In this document: positions 1 to 7,496 of the stretch, one piece after another
Layout of the letters: the number at the start of each line of letters is the position of its first letter
Numbering within the stretch: the first letter of the stretch is position 1
Made by a program: the position numbers and the translations under genes
Notes under the pieces: generated by a model
Database searches by the model: none
Told to the model about the DNA's origin: nothing
The model's input: only the letters and a program-made list of their open reading frames with translations
Source of the DNA: an uncultured Gammaproteobacteria bacterium
Lineage (GTDB): Bacteria; Pseudomonadota; Gammaproteobacteria; GCA-2729495
Direction: 5' to 3'
NCBI GenBank assembly: GCA_947258805.1
Contig: CAMYJV010000047.1
Span: forward strand, 1 to 14,210
DNA length: 14,210 nt

Positions 1-1
1 C

Positions 2-790
2 CTCGGCGAGGGAGAGGACCTGCTGCTGGTAGCGGGCCTGGGCGGCAGCGCGCATTTCTGGCGCGCCCAGGCGCATGTGCTGGCGGCGTCCTATCGGGTG
101 ACGCTGTACGATCATCGGGGCGTGGGGCGCAGCTCGCCCGCTCCGCTGGTGTCTTCCGCGGAGCAGCTCGCCGATGACCTGGTGAGGCTCATGGATTCCC
201 TGGGCATCGAGCGCGCCCATTTGGTTGGTCATTCCACCGGGGGTGCAATCGGCCAGCACCTCGCGCTGCGCGATCCCGGGCGCCTGCGCAGCCTGGTGTT
301 GAGCGCCAGCTGGGCCGGACCCACCCCCTTGTTCATCGAGATGTTCAAGCTGCGTCGCGACGTGCTGATCAACAACGGCATGACCAGCTACTTGCTGCTC
401 GGCACGCTGCTGGCGACGCCGGCCTGGTACCTGCAGGAACACTTTAGGAGCCTCGATGACTTCCTGCGAGATCGGCTGGGCCAGATGCCGGGTCTGGAGG
501 TCGAACTTGGCCGACTCAATGCGGTCATGACCCACGATCTGCGGCACCGGCTCGGTGAAATTCGTGTGCCCACGGCCGTGCTCTGCGCGCGCGATGATCA
601 GATCACGCCCGAGCCGATGTCAGTGGAGCTGGCCCGCCTGATTCCCGGCGCGGCGCTGACTGTCCTTCCGGAAGGCGGACATTTCTGTCCATTGACGGTC
701 TCCGAGGACTACAACGCAGTCCTGTGCCAACTGATTCGCGAGATCGGTGACGGCCGCTTTCGTCAGGCTGATGCCCGGTCGGCGAAATAG
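2..790 (+). CDS. Alpha/beta hydrolase fold protein (5' end outside window)
   Basis: The reading frame is open from base 2, so the N-terminus lies outside the window; the visible part is 262 residues. It is an alpha/beta hydrolase of the RutD/haloalkane-dehalogenase-like type. Visible features, in partial numbering, are an oxyanion-loop region AGLGG near residues 11-15, the strand and turn LYDHRGVGRS, and the nucleophile elbow GHSTG with Ser at codon 233-235. The acid Asp lies in CARDDQITP (codon 593-598) and the His in GGHFCPL (codon 680-682), so the Ser-Asp-His triad is complete. Family members hydrolyse esters, lactones, carbamates, halides or C-C bonds, and the substrate cannot be told from sequence. 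No signal peptide can be judged. The last 28 bases overlap the 3' end of the opposite-strand MFS gene, leaving no room for a separate terminator. Fold assignment is secure; function is not. Confidence 0.9.
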   Translation, partial: LGEGEDLLLVAGLGGSAHFWRAQAHVLAASYRVTLYDHRGVGRSSPAPLVSSAEQLADDLVRLMDSLGIERAHLVGHSTGGAIGQHLALRDPGRLRSLVLSASWAGPTPLFIEMFKLRRDVLINNGMTSYLLLGTLLATPAWYLQEHFRSLDDFLRDRLGQMPGLEVELGRLNAVMTHDLRHRLGEIRVPTAVLCARDDQITPEPMSVELARLIPGAALTVLPEGGHFCPLTVSEDYNAVLCQLIREIGDGRFRQADARSAK

Positions 791-2136
791 CGCCGCAGGG
801 GGCCCAGACTGAGCCAGCAGGTGAAGGCGCCTGCCACCAGCAGCGTCGATACCACGATGCTCAGCGAGTAACCGACGGCCTCGGGCCTGCCAAAGACCCT
901 GTCGGTCACGCTGGCGACAAACCAGGGTCCTCCGGCCTGACCGATGAAATTCGCGAACAACAGGTAGACGGCCACGAGTTGGGCGCGCACGCGTGGAGGC
1001 GCCAGAATCGGGATCACGGCGGTGCCGGCGCCGAAAGGCATGGTGCCGAAAAACATGAATAGCCCAATAAAGGCCAGGCTTAGCGACGGCAACGGGACGA
1101 TTGGAAACGCGACTGCCATCGGCAACGCGCCGAGCCCGCCGATCAACGCGGCGCGCAGATTCCCATCCCGGTAACCGCTGGCGTGCAGACGATCGGCAAG
1201 CCAGCCGCCGAAGACGACGCCGGAGGTGCCGAATACCATGAAGAGCAACCCGTAGACGTAGCCAATATCCGCTGCCTGCATGCCGTGCACGCGGATAAAA
1301 TAGGCCGGAGCCCAGGCACCCGTTGCGAATTGTGCAGCGGCGAGCAGGGATAAGCCCACGTAGACCATGGTCAACAACTGCCCGTTACTTCGCCAGTAGG
1401 CGACCGCGTGACGAAAGCCCGCCTCCGCATCTCCCGGGGCGTGCCTTTGGCCGAGACCCGCCCTTCGCGTCGGTTCCCTGACGCTGAAAAAGAACCATAT
1501 CGCGACCACGATGCCCGGCGTTGCGCCGAGCATGAACGCGGCCTGCCAGAGTTCGAGTGCGCCGACAAAGGGCAGGGTGATCGCATCCATGGTCGTCAAG
1601 CTCGCAATCACAAAGCCACCGGCAAGCAGCGCCACGCCCGAACCGAAGAAAGTCGAGCCCGTCATAACGCTGACCGGCAGCCCCAGCCGACGTTCGCGGA
1701 AAAGGTCAGCGAGTATCGAGTAGCCCGCTGGCGTCAGCACGGCCTCACCGACGCCGACGAACATGCGCGCCACGAAGAGCGACCAGAAATCGGTGGCCAG
1801 TCCGCAGGCGAAGGCGGCAACAGTCCAAACTATTACGCCGATGGCGATTAAATTGCGGCGGTTGCCCCCGTCGGCCAGGCGACCCAGTGGTACCGCAATC
1901 GTGGCGTAGAACAATGCGAATGCCAGACCCTGCAGCAGGCTGATCTGGGTGTCTGTGAGAAACAGGTCGGCTTTGATTTCGTCGACCAGCAGATTGATTA
2001 TCTGCCGGTCGATAAACGCGACAATATTGCAGCAACAGAGAACGAAGACGACATACCACCCACGTTTCTCGGGCGGGTAATTGGATACCGTTTCAGTGGC
2101 CGGGATCGTTGCCCCGGCAGCCTGGCCCTTCGGCAC
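763..2136 (-). CDS. MFS transporter, spinster-like family
   Basis: This is a 457-residue integral inner-membrane transporter with about 12 hydrophobic segments, the usual length for the family. The N-terminal half carries the spinster-type signature: FIDRQ at residues 41-45 in TM1, then LTDTQISLLQGLAFALFYA, then the MFS motif A GRLADGGNRR at 85-94 in the TM2-TM3 loop. A second loop GGWLADR occurs in the C-terminal half. The start is GTG at 2136, preceded by AGGAG with a 6-base spacer; only 2 bases separate it from the TGA of the upstream acyl-CoA synthetase gene, so the two are surely co-transcribed. By context it would import the growth substrate of the surrounding catabolic genes. The transported compound is unknown, and lipid or organic-acid transport are both possible from the family. 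Confidence 0.92.
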   Translation of the reverse strand: MPKGQAAGATIPATETVSNYPPEKRGWYVVFVLCCCNIVAFIDRQIINLLVDEIKADLFLTDTQISLLQGLAFALFYATIAVPLGRLADGGNRRNLIAIGVIVWTVAAFACGLATDFWSLFVARMFVGVGEAVLTPAGYSILADLFRERRLGLPVSVMTGSTFFGSGVALLAGGFVIASLTTMDAITLPFVGALELWQAAFMLGATPGIVVAIWFFFSVREPTRRAGLGQRHAPGDAEAGFRHAVAYWRSNGQLLTMVYVGLSLLAAAQFATGAWAPAYFIRVHGMQAADIGYVYGLLFMVFGTSGVVFGGWLADRLHASGYRDGNLRAALIGGLGALPMAVAFPIVPLPSLSLAFIGLFMFFGTMPFGAGTAVIPILAPPRVRAQLVAVYLLFANFIGQAGGPWFVASVTDRVFGRPEAVGYSLSIVVSTLLVAGAFTCWLSLGPLRRYFADRASA

Positions 2137-2138
2137 AA

Positions 2139-4022
2139 TCAGCTCCTGGCCTGAATCGCGGTCGCGATTTCGGTCAGGATCTCAGGATCATCGATGGTGG
2201 CGGGCATTGACCAGGATTCTCCGTTCAGGATCTTGCGCAGAGTGCCCCGCAGTATCTTGCCCGAGCGGGTCTTGGGCAGCCGCTGCACGACGGCCACCTG
2301 CTTGAACGCGGCGACCGGGCCGATGCGGTCACGCACCAACTGGATCAGATCAGCAACGAGGTCTTGTGGCGCTTGCCGGCCCTTCTGCGCCTTGAGACAG
2401 ACGAAACCGAACGGGACCTCGCCTTTGACCGCATCCCGTCGGCCCACCACGGCGCATTCGGCAACCGATGGGTGACCGGAAATCACTTCTTCCAGGGCGC
2501 CCGTCGCCAGGCGATGCCCGGCCACGTTGATCACGTCGTCGATGCGTGTCATCACGAAGACATAACCGTCTTCGTCAATGAATCCAGCGTCGGCGGTTGT
2601 ATAGCATCCGGATACGGGCTCCAGGTAGTCGTCACGGAATCTCGGATCGTCGTTCCACAAAGCTATCAGTGCGCCGGGACCGAGCGGCAGTCTGCAGACA
2701 ATTCGCCCGATTTCGCCGGCCGGCTGTGACTGTCCGTCGTCATCGACAACGTCCAGCCACCATCCCGGCATTCTCTTACCGGCAGAGCCGGGCTTTATCG
2801 GGAAAAGCCCTGCACCGAGCGGGTTACCCGTCAATGCCCAGCCCGTTTCCGTCTGCCACCAGTGGTCGATGACCGGCACGCCGAGTGCAGACCCGGCCCA
2901 TTCGAGCGTATCCGGGTCGCATCGCTCGCCGGCGAGGAACAGGGCGTGCAGGGACTCCAGGTCGTAGTTCTTTGCGAGCGCGAGTTCCGGATCGTCGCGC
3001 TTTATCGCACGGATTGCCGTCGGCGCGGTAAACAGTACCTTCACCTTATGATCTGCGACGACCCGCCAGAAGGTGCCGGCATCAGGCGTGCCCACGGGCT
3101 TGCCTTCGAACAGGATCGTGGTCGCTCCCCGTAGCAGGGGACCGTAAACAATGTAGGAATGGCCAACAACCCAGCCAATGTCCGATGCTGCCCAGAACAC
3201 GTCGCCCGGGCCAATGTCGTAGAGCGCTCCCATCGACCAGTGCAGCGCGACGGCGTGACCTCCGTTGTCGCGCACGACGCCCTTGGGGCGGCCGGTCGTG
3301 CCGGAGGTGTAGAGAATGTAGAGTGGGTCCGTGGCTTCGACGGGAACGCAGTCGAGTGGCTCAGCGGAGTTCTCGAAATCCACCCACTCAACCTCGCCCG
3401 TGTCGCCGAGGTCAGCCTGACATTGCTTGCGCTGGAGAACGACCTTGAGTTCAACCTTGTGCTGCGCCAGCGCCAGGGCTTCGTCCAGCAGCGGCTTGTA
3501 GGCGACTGTCCGACCGGGTTCCAGGCCGCAACTGGCGCTTAGCACGACTTTCGGCCTGGCATCGTCGATGCGCATGGCCAGCTCTTGCGCCGCGAAACCT
3601 CCGAACACCACCGAGTGAATCGCGCCGATCCGCGCACAGGCCAGCATGCCGATGACCGCCTCAGGAACCATGGGCATGTAGATCACGACCCGGTCGCCTC
3701 GTGTTACGCCAGCCTTGGCCAGCGCTCCGCCTACCCGAGCAACGCGATCCCGCAAGCCGGTGTAGCTGAGGCTGTCGCGCTCGCCCGTCATGGCGCTATG
3801 GTGAATCAGCGCTGCCTGGTCGCCTCTGCCCGCCTCGATATGGCGGTCCAGGGCGTTGAAGCAGGTGTTGATCTGGCCGCCGGGATACCAGCGCCCGGTC
3901 GACTGAGTGGAACTGTCGAGCACCTCTGCCCAGGGTCGAATCCAGTGCAGTTCGCTGGCAGCCTTTGCCCAGAAGCCCTCCGGGTTGCGGGTCCACGCTG
4001 CGATCATGTCTTCGTAAGACAC
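2139..4022 (-). CDS. prpE: Propionate--CoA ligase-like AMP-forming acyl-CoA synthetase
   Basis: A 627-residue ANL-superfamily enzyme that would convert a short-chain carboxylate, ATP and CoA to acyl-CoA, AMP and PPi in the cytoplasm. The P-loop A3 motif YTSGTTGRPKG is at residues 238-248. The acyl-pocket region reads VIDHWWQTETGW, as in the PrpE/ACSS3 branch; typical acetyl-CoA synthetases have WWQTETGG. The C-terminal PKTRSGKILRG holds Lys589, the catalytic lysine and known acetylation site of the family. Length fits PrpE. The start chosen is GTG at 4022, preceded by AGGGAG with a 6-base spacer, giving MSYEDMIAAW. A longer TTG start at 4079 would add 19 residues of unlikely sequence. It is the first gene of a minus-strand pair with the MFS gene and is divergent from the nine-gene plus operon. 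Propionate as substrate is inferred; acetate or another short acid is possible. The symbol is given by similarity. Confidence 0.88.
   Translation of the reverse strand: MSYEDMIAAWTRNPEGFWAKAASELHWIRPWAEVLDSSTQSTGRWYPGGQINTCFNALDRHIEAGRGDQAALIHHSAMTGERDSLSYTGLRDRVARVGGALAKAGVTRGDRVVIYMPMVPEAVIGMLACARIGAIHSVVFGGFAAQELAMRIDDARPKVVLSASCGLEPGRTVAYKPLLDEALALAQHKVELKVVLQRKQCQADLGDTGEVEWVDFENSAEPLDCVPVEATDPLYILYTSGTTGRPKGVVRDNGGHAVALHWSMGALYDIGPGDVFWAASDIGWVVGHSYIVYGPLLRGATTILFEGKPVGTPDAGTFWRVVADHKVKVLFTAPTAIRAIKRDDPELALAKNYDLESLHALFLAGERCDPDTLEWAGSALGVPVIDHWWQTETGWALTGNPLGAGLFPIKPGSAGKRMPGWWLDVVDDDGQSQPAGEIGRIVCRLPLGPGALIALWNDDPRFRDDYLEPVSGCYTTADAGFIDEDGYVFVMTRIDDVINVAGHRLATGALEEVISGHPSVAECAVVGRRDAVKGEVPFGFVCLKAQKGRQAPQDLVADLIQLVRDRIGPVAAFKQVAVVQRLPKTRSGKILRGTLRKILNGESWSMPATIDDPEILTEIATAIQARS
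2143..2147 (-). promoter_or_regulatory. Ribosome binding site deciding the MFS GTG start
   Basis: On the minus strand AGGAG lies 6 bases before GTG at 2136, inside the last codons of the acyl-CoA synthetase gene. It fixes the GTG start of the transporter and supports coupled translation of the pair. Confidence 0.6.
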
Positions 4023-4028
4023 GGATTT

Positions 4029-4034
4029 CTCCCT
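4029..4034 (-). promoter_or_regulatory. Ribosome binding site deciding the prpE-like GTG start
   Basis: On the minus strand AGGGAG precedes GTG (4022-4020) with a 6-base spacer. This is the reason for preferring GTG 4022 over the in-frame TTG at 4079, which would place this motif inside the coding sequence. Confidence 0.6.
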
Positions 4035-4108
4035 GAAAACACTGATCCTAATGGCAGCCCCGGACGCCGACAATTCCAAGGGTCCGCATATTCATCAATC
4101 TTGCTGAT

Positions 4109-4138
4109 GGCGTGATTCACTGGCGGCAGTGGCACGCC
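4109..4138. promoter_or_regulatory. Nested inverted repeat in the divergent intergenic region (candidate operator)
   Basis: Two inverted repeats lie one inside the other. The outer arms are GGCGTG (4109-4114) and CACGCC (4133-4138). The inner arms are CACTG (4118-4122) and CAGTG (4127-4131) around a GCGG loop. A further short dyad, CATCA (4093-4097) / TGATG (4105-4109), abuts on the left. The site sits between the divergent prpE-like and cupin genes, 28 bases before the cupin ATG, where a regulator of both operons would be expected to bind. No regulator gene is present in the window. It could instead be an RNA hairpin, but little transcript would lie upstream of it. Confidence 0.4.
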
Positions 4139-4145
4139 GGCAGCT
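4130..4145 (+). promoter_or_regulatory. Possible sigma-54 (-24/-12) promoter for the cupin operon
   Basis: The sequence TGGCACGCCGGCAGCT matches the -24 block TGGCACG fully and keeps the GG-N10-GC spacing required by sigma-54. The -12 block is CAGC where TTGC is usual, so 2 of those 4 bases mismatch. Transcription would begin near 4156, giving a leader of only about 11 bases with no visible ribosome binding site, which counts against it. No convincing sigma-70 -35/-10 pair was found for either direction in 4023-4166. Treat as a weak candidate. Confidence 0.25.
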
Positions 4146-4166
4146 TCTGACGCATAGTCAATATCG

Positions 4167-4685
4167 ATGAGTGAGCCTGAGAAAACCGTGCAGAACCCCA
4201 TTACGCATCCATGGTGGGCGGTGATCGGTCCGGAAGATGGCGAAAGCCTCTGGCAGCCGATGCCCTCGAGAGGCTACGTTACCCTGAAGCTGACGCCCGA
4301 CAAGATGCCGCACGACACTTTCACTAGCGGCATCCAGGTGCTTCCGCCCGGCTGCCACGTTCGGGAGCACGGCCACAAACAGAATCACGAGTTGATTTTC
4401 ATCCACCAGGGTACTGGCAGGGTGGAAATAGAAGGGCAGAATTACCCTGTCGAGCCGGGATCGACCGTGTTGTTCGGGCGCTATGCCCGCCACATCATAG
4501 AAAATACCGGCGAGGTGGACATGAAACTGTTCTGGGTGTTCATGCCGCCCGGTCTCGAACACTGGTTCCGCGCCATTGGCCGGAAGCGCGACCCGCAGTC
4601 ACCCATGCCCGAGCCGTTTGATCGACCCCAGAACGTCGAAGAGGTCATGGAGCAAATGCGTTTCGTTCCGCCGGCCAGTCGCTAG
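4167..4685 (+). CDS. Cupin domain protein, metal-binding
   Basis: A 172-residue soluble single-domain cupin. Cupin motif 1 is exact: G-x5-H-x-H-x4-E-x6-G, with His68, His70 and Glu75 as predicted metal ligands. Motif 2 is close to consensus and supplies His109 in GRYARHIIEN. The protein therefore has the 3-His/1-Glu set for Fe, Mn, Zn or Ni. Cupins include dioxygenases, isomerases and ligand-binding proteins, and sequence alone does not choose among them. The C-terminal 40 residues, rich in Pro and charged residues, fall outside the barrel. The ATG at 4167 has no clear Shine-Dalgarno sequence. It is the first gene of the plus-strand operon; the next start is 11 bases downstream. As first gene in a catabolic operon it could act on a pathway intermediate. 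Confidence 0.88.
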   Translation: MSEPEKTVQNPITHPWWAVIGPEDGESLWQPMPSRGYVTLKLTPDKMPHDTFTSGIQVLPPGCHVREHGHKQNHELIFIHQGTGRVEIEGQNYPVEPGSTVLFGRYARHIIENTGEVDMKLFWVFMPPGLEHWFRAIGRKRDPQSPMPEPFDRPQNVEEVMEQMRFVPPASR

Positions 4686-4696
4686 TCTGCGTCTGG

Positions 4697-5677
4697 ATGT
4701 TGGTACTGAATCGCGAAGCCGTGGCGGCCAGTCTGAGTCATCTCGACTGTATCAACGCGCTGGACGCCGCGATGCGTGCGGTGAGCGCGGGCGATACGAT
4801 CATGCCGCTGCGCCAGTACATGGAGATCCCGGGCGCAGCAACCAAATTCACGCTCATGCCTGGCTATACCGCTGCGCCCGGCTGCTTTGGTGTCAAGATC
4901 GTCAGCAAGGCCGAGCGGGCGCCGGACTCGCCCTATGGCTCACACGTCGGCGCGGTCATGGTCTTCTCGCCGGATGAGGGGATTCCAGTGGCGCTGCTGG
5001 ACGGCTCGGAGCTGACAGCGATTCGCACCGCGGCGGCCAGCGCGCTGGCCACCCGGACACTGGCCCGGCCGGATGCGTCCCGGCTTGCGATTCTTGGTTG
5101 TGGTCTGCAGGCCCGGCACCACGTTGCCGCTCTGCTTTCCGTGCGCCCGATCAGCAGCCTGGTCGTCTGGGGCAGGAACCGAGCACGCGTTGAAGACTTC
5201 CTCGATAGCCTGTCTCTTCCAGACGAGATCGCTGTGGAGTCGGCCGGCTCTGTCGCCTCCGCGGTTGCCGGTGCAGATATCGTGACGACGGTGACCTCGT
5301 CAAAGACACCAATACTCCGGGGCGGATGGCTCCGGCCAGGGACCCATGTCAACCTCGTTGGTGCCGCGGTTCGCGAGGCCGCCGAGGCGGACACGGAAAC
5401 CGTCCGGCGCGCGCGCCTGTTCGTCGATTATCGCAGGTCTGCCATGGCCCAGGCGGGCGAGTTATTGGATGCCATCGAGCAGGAGATCGTCAGCGCCTCA
5501 CACATCGCTGGCGAAATCGGCGAGGTGCTTGCCGGGCAGGTTGCCGGTCGACGCAGTGATTCGGAGATCACGGTCTATAAGTCTCTCGGTGTCGCGGCCC
5601 AGGACCTGGCGGCGGGCTGGTGTGCCTGGTCGCGGGCGTGCGAACTCAAGCTCGGCGTCGACATACCATGGCACTGA
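4697..5677 (+). CDS. Ornithine cyclodeaminase / mu-crystallin family protein
   Basis: A 326-residue NAD(P)-dependent enzyme of the OCD/mu-crystallin fold, the usual length. Visible landmarks are Lys67 in FGVKIVSKAE, Arg110 in LTAIRTAAASALATRTLA (substrate carboxylate binding in this family), the Rossmann nucleotide-binding turn ILGCGLQARHH at about 132-142, THVNLVGA, and FVDYRR with Asp244 at the place of the OCD catalytic Asp. Family members deaminate ornithine, reduce cyclic imines (ketimine reductase) or oxidise alanine, lysine and related amino acids. Which applies here is unknown. No strong ribosome binding site precedes ATG 4697. The stop overlaps the start region of the next gene (TGATG at 5675-5679). 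Presence beside a PuuE-like hydrolase may mean that the operon's substrate contains nitrogen; this is inference. Confidence 0.88.
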   Translation: MLVLNREAVAASLSHLDCINALDAAMRAVSAGDTIMPLRQYMEIPGAATKFTLMPGYTAAPGCFGVKIVSKAERAPDSPYGSHVGAVMVFSPDEGIPVALLDGSELTAIRTAAASALATRTLARPDASRLAILGCGLQARHHVAALLSVRPISSLVVWGRNRARVEDFLDSLSLPDEIAVESAGSVASAVAGADIVTTVTSSKTPILRGGWLRPGTHVNLVGAAVREAAEADTETVRRARLFVDYRRSAMAQAGELLDAIEQEIVSASHIAGEIGEVLAGQVAGRRSDSEITVYKSLGVAAQDLAAGWCAWSRACELKLGVDIPWH

Positions 5678-6528
5678 TGAGTGAACCCGGGGCTGGACTG
5701 GCTACCCGGTTGGCGGAGCGCCGCCCGCTCGTGGCCGCGGGAGTATTTGATGCCCTCTCCGCGGTACTCGCGCAACGCGCTGGTTTCGAAGCGGTGTTTC
5801 TATCGGGATCCGCACTGGCGCTGACCCAGCTTGGACGTCCGGACGTCGGGCTGCTGACGCTCACGGAGTTGGCCGACGTCGTCAGCCGTGTGGCGGCTCG
5901 TGTCGACGTGCCTGTACTGGTGGATGCGGATTACGGTTTTGGTAATGCGATCAACGTATACCGGACGGTGCAGGTGCTGGAGCGGGCAGGCGCCAGCGGC
6001 ATCCAGCTGGAAGACCGCGTGGCAGCGGCGCCGCCGGTCGACCTGGCGCGCCGGCCGGTCGTCAGCGCAGGAGTCATGGTGGACAAGATCAGTGCGGCCC
6101 TCGACGCGCGCGAGTCTGCTAATACTGTGATCAGTGCGCGGACCGATGCGCTGTACAGCACCAGTCTCGACGACACTTTGAGTCGGGCAGAGTGCTATCT
6201 TGACGCGGGTGCGGACATGATTTTCGTGGAAGGGTGCGTGACCGATAGCGCCCGTCGAGAGGTGGCCGGCCGGCTAGCGAGCAGAACCCCGCTCCTGTTC
6301 AATGCCGGAATCCTGGACCCCGCGGATCTGCCGGGCTTTGGAGATCTCGAGGCCCTCGGATACCGGGCGATCCTGTTTCCCGGTGCAGCCGTTGCAGCTG
6401 CCGCGTCCGCCATGCAAAGGGCTTTGACAGAGCTGCGCGCCTGGAGCGAGGGCGGCGTGTTTGTGCCGGCGTCGGTGGATCTGGGCGCCAGCATTGATGC
6501 CAGCGCCTTCCTGGACAGGTTCGCGTGA
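5668..6528 (+). CDS. Isocitrate lyase / PEP mutase family enzyme
   Basis: A 286-residue TIM-barrel protein of the ICL/PEP mutase superfamily. It shows the Mg-binding loop VLVDADYGFGN (Asp86, Asp88), then GIQLEDR with Glu115, and VISARTDA. The gating-loop Cys motif K-K-C-G-H of isocitrate and methylisocitrate lyases is absent: QLEDR is followed by VAAAPPVDLARRPVVS. It is therefore not AceA or PrpB. The relevant relatives are PEP mutase, oxaloacetate decarboxylase and 2,3-dimethylmalate lyase types, which act on 2-oxo or 2-hydroxy acids. ATG 5668 overlaps the previous gene by 10 bases. A second in-frame ATG at 5677 overlaps its TGA as TGATG and may be the true start (MSEPGAGLATRL). The stop overlaps the next start as GTGA. 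A lyase of this type releasing propionate would link to the divergent PrpE-like ligase. Confidence 0.88.
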   Translation: MALMSEPGAGLATRLAERRPLVAAGVFDALSAVLAQRAGFEAVFLSGSALALTQLGRPDVGLLTLTELADVVSRVAARVDVPVLVDADYGFGNAINVYRTVQVLERAGASGIQLEDRVAAAPPVDLARRPVVSAGVMVDKISAALDARESANTVISARTDALYSTSLDDTLSRAECYLDAGADMIFVEGCVTDSARREVAGRLASRTPLLFNAGILDPADLPGFGDLEALGYRAILFPGAAVAAAASAMQRALTELRAWSEGGVFVPASVDLGASIDASAFLDRFA

Positions 6529-7496
6529 CCTCGGTGGGCAGGCCGACTGAACTGGCCCCGCGCGCTCCGGATCAGCGGGGTTCCTGCAACCGCACGGAGA
6601 GCAAAGAGTTGCAGAGCCGGCGCGATGTCTGCCGCTCGCTGTTGTCGGGCGCGACCCTGCTCCATTTCGGGCTCCTGCCCTCCGGCCCGTTACATGCCAG
6701 GGAGTTGAACCTGGAGCGGGAACCCGACCTGTTGCGTGCCTTGATCAAGATGCGCGGCAGCCTGGATACCGAATTGGTCATCGGCTGGGTACGGGCGAAG
6801 AGGTTCGCTGTATCGCAGGGAAGAGTCGTGCCACTCTGCGGATTCTTGTCGGCGACCTTCAACCGCTTCCGCCAGGTCTCGGACGGACTGTTCAGCGTCA
6901 TGACACTCGAGATCACCCATTACACTGATTTCGAGACCGGGGCGCTGTTGGACAGCCTCGTGATGCCGTTCTCGAACCGCGAGGTCGAAGTACCCGCTTA
7001 CCGCTTCGGCCCGGCAGCTGCACGGTTTGCCGTGCGCCTGGAAGAGAAAGATGACTTCTACCCGGCGGCGGGCACTACGGAAGGAGAATTCTCGCCGGCC
7101 GGATCGGTGCTCATGTCGAAATCCATCGCGCCCCCATACCTGCGCAACGGCGACCTTTTTATCCGGCATGAGGAACACGGGCGGGTGTATCCCACCGCCA
7201 GCGAACTGCCAACCATGTTTTACAAGGAGTCGACCATCTGGTCAGCCCCGATCGCTGAGGTCCTGGACGAAAATACTTCTTACGTGGATGCCCGGGTTGC
7301 CTATTCGGCCATGACCAGTTGGCGGCCATGGATGGAAATGGGCGAGTTGCCCGGCCACACGGCATCCAACGGCTTCGGCGGAAAGGCAGGCTCCATCGTT
7401 GACCTTCCCGAAGATTTTCTCCGTTACACCCGGCAACGGCATCCGGATGTGCTGGATGACCCCGAAGCGCTGCTGGATGCCGCAGAGGAAAAGTGA
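6525..7496 (+). CDS. DUF1838-like Tat-exported protein, paralogue A
   Basis: A 323-residue protein that I assign to the DUF1838 family by recognition of its pattern; the function is unknown. A twin-arginine motif SRRDVCR at residues 31-37 precedes a hydrophobic stretch and a likely cleavage site after LHA (58), so export through Tat is predicted. Family landmarks are the MRGSLD block, GWVRAKRF, ITHYTDFETGALLDSLVMPF, MFYKES and the C-terminal signature SWRPWMEMGELPGH, then LPEDFLRYT and HPDVLDDP. The GTG start overlaps the previous stop (GTGA at 6525). The n-region would then be unusually long (30 residues). An in-frame TTG at 6609 would give a more standard Tat peptide (MQSRRDVC) and is a serious alternative. 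Its stop overlaps the start of paralogue B. Confidence 0.78.
   Translation: MTSVGRPTELAPRAPDQRGSCNRTESKELQSRRDVCRSLLSGATLLHFGLLPSGPLHARELNLEREPDLLRALIKMRGSLDTELVIGWVRAKRFAVSQGRVVPLCGFLSATFNRFRQVSDGLFSVMTLEITHYTDFETGALLDSLVMPFSNREVEVPAYRFGPAAARFAVRLEEKDDFYPAAGTTEGEFSPAGSVLMSKSIAPPYLRNGDLFIRHEEHGRVYPTASELPTMFYKESTIWSAPIAEVLDENTSYVDARVAYSAMTSWRPWMEMGELPGHTASNGFGGKAGSIVDLPEDFLRYTRQRHPDVLDDPEALLDAAEEK

Noticed and set aside
4020..4079. Longer prpE-like start at TTG 4079
   Set aside because: GTG 4022 has an AGGGAG site at proper distance and gives the usual family N-terminus; the added 19 residues look unlike coding sequence of this family.
3585..4115. Open frame of 176 codons on + across the 5' part of the prpE-like gene
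   Set aside because: It is antisense to a well-supported acyl-CoA synthetase coding sequence, shows no domain pattern and is typical of shadow frames in GC-rich DNA.
4158..4562. Open frame of 134 codons on - across the cupin gene
   Set aside because: The plus strand has an exact cupin motif in the same stretch; the antisense frame has no recognisable features.
5668..6528. Calling the lyase-family gene prpB or aceA because a prpE-like gene is near
   Set aside because: The K-K-C-G-H loop needed for methylisocitrate and isocitrate lyases is absent.
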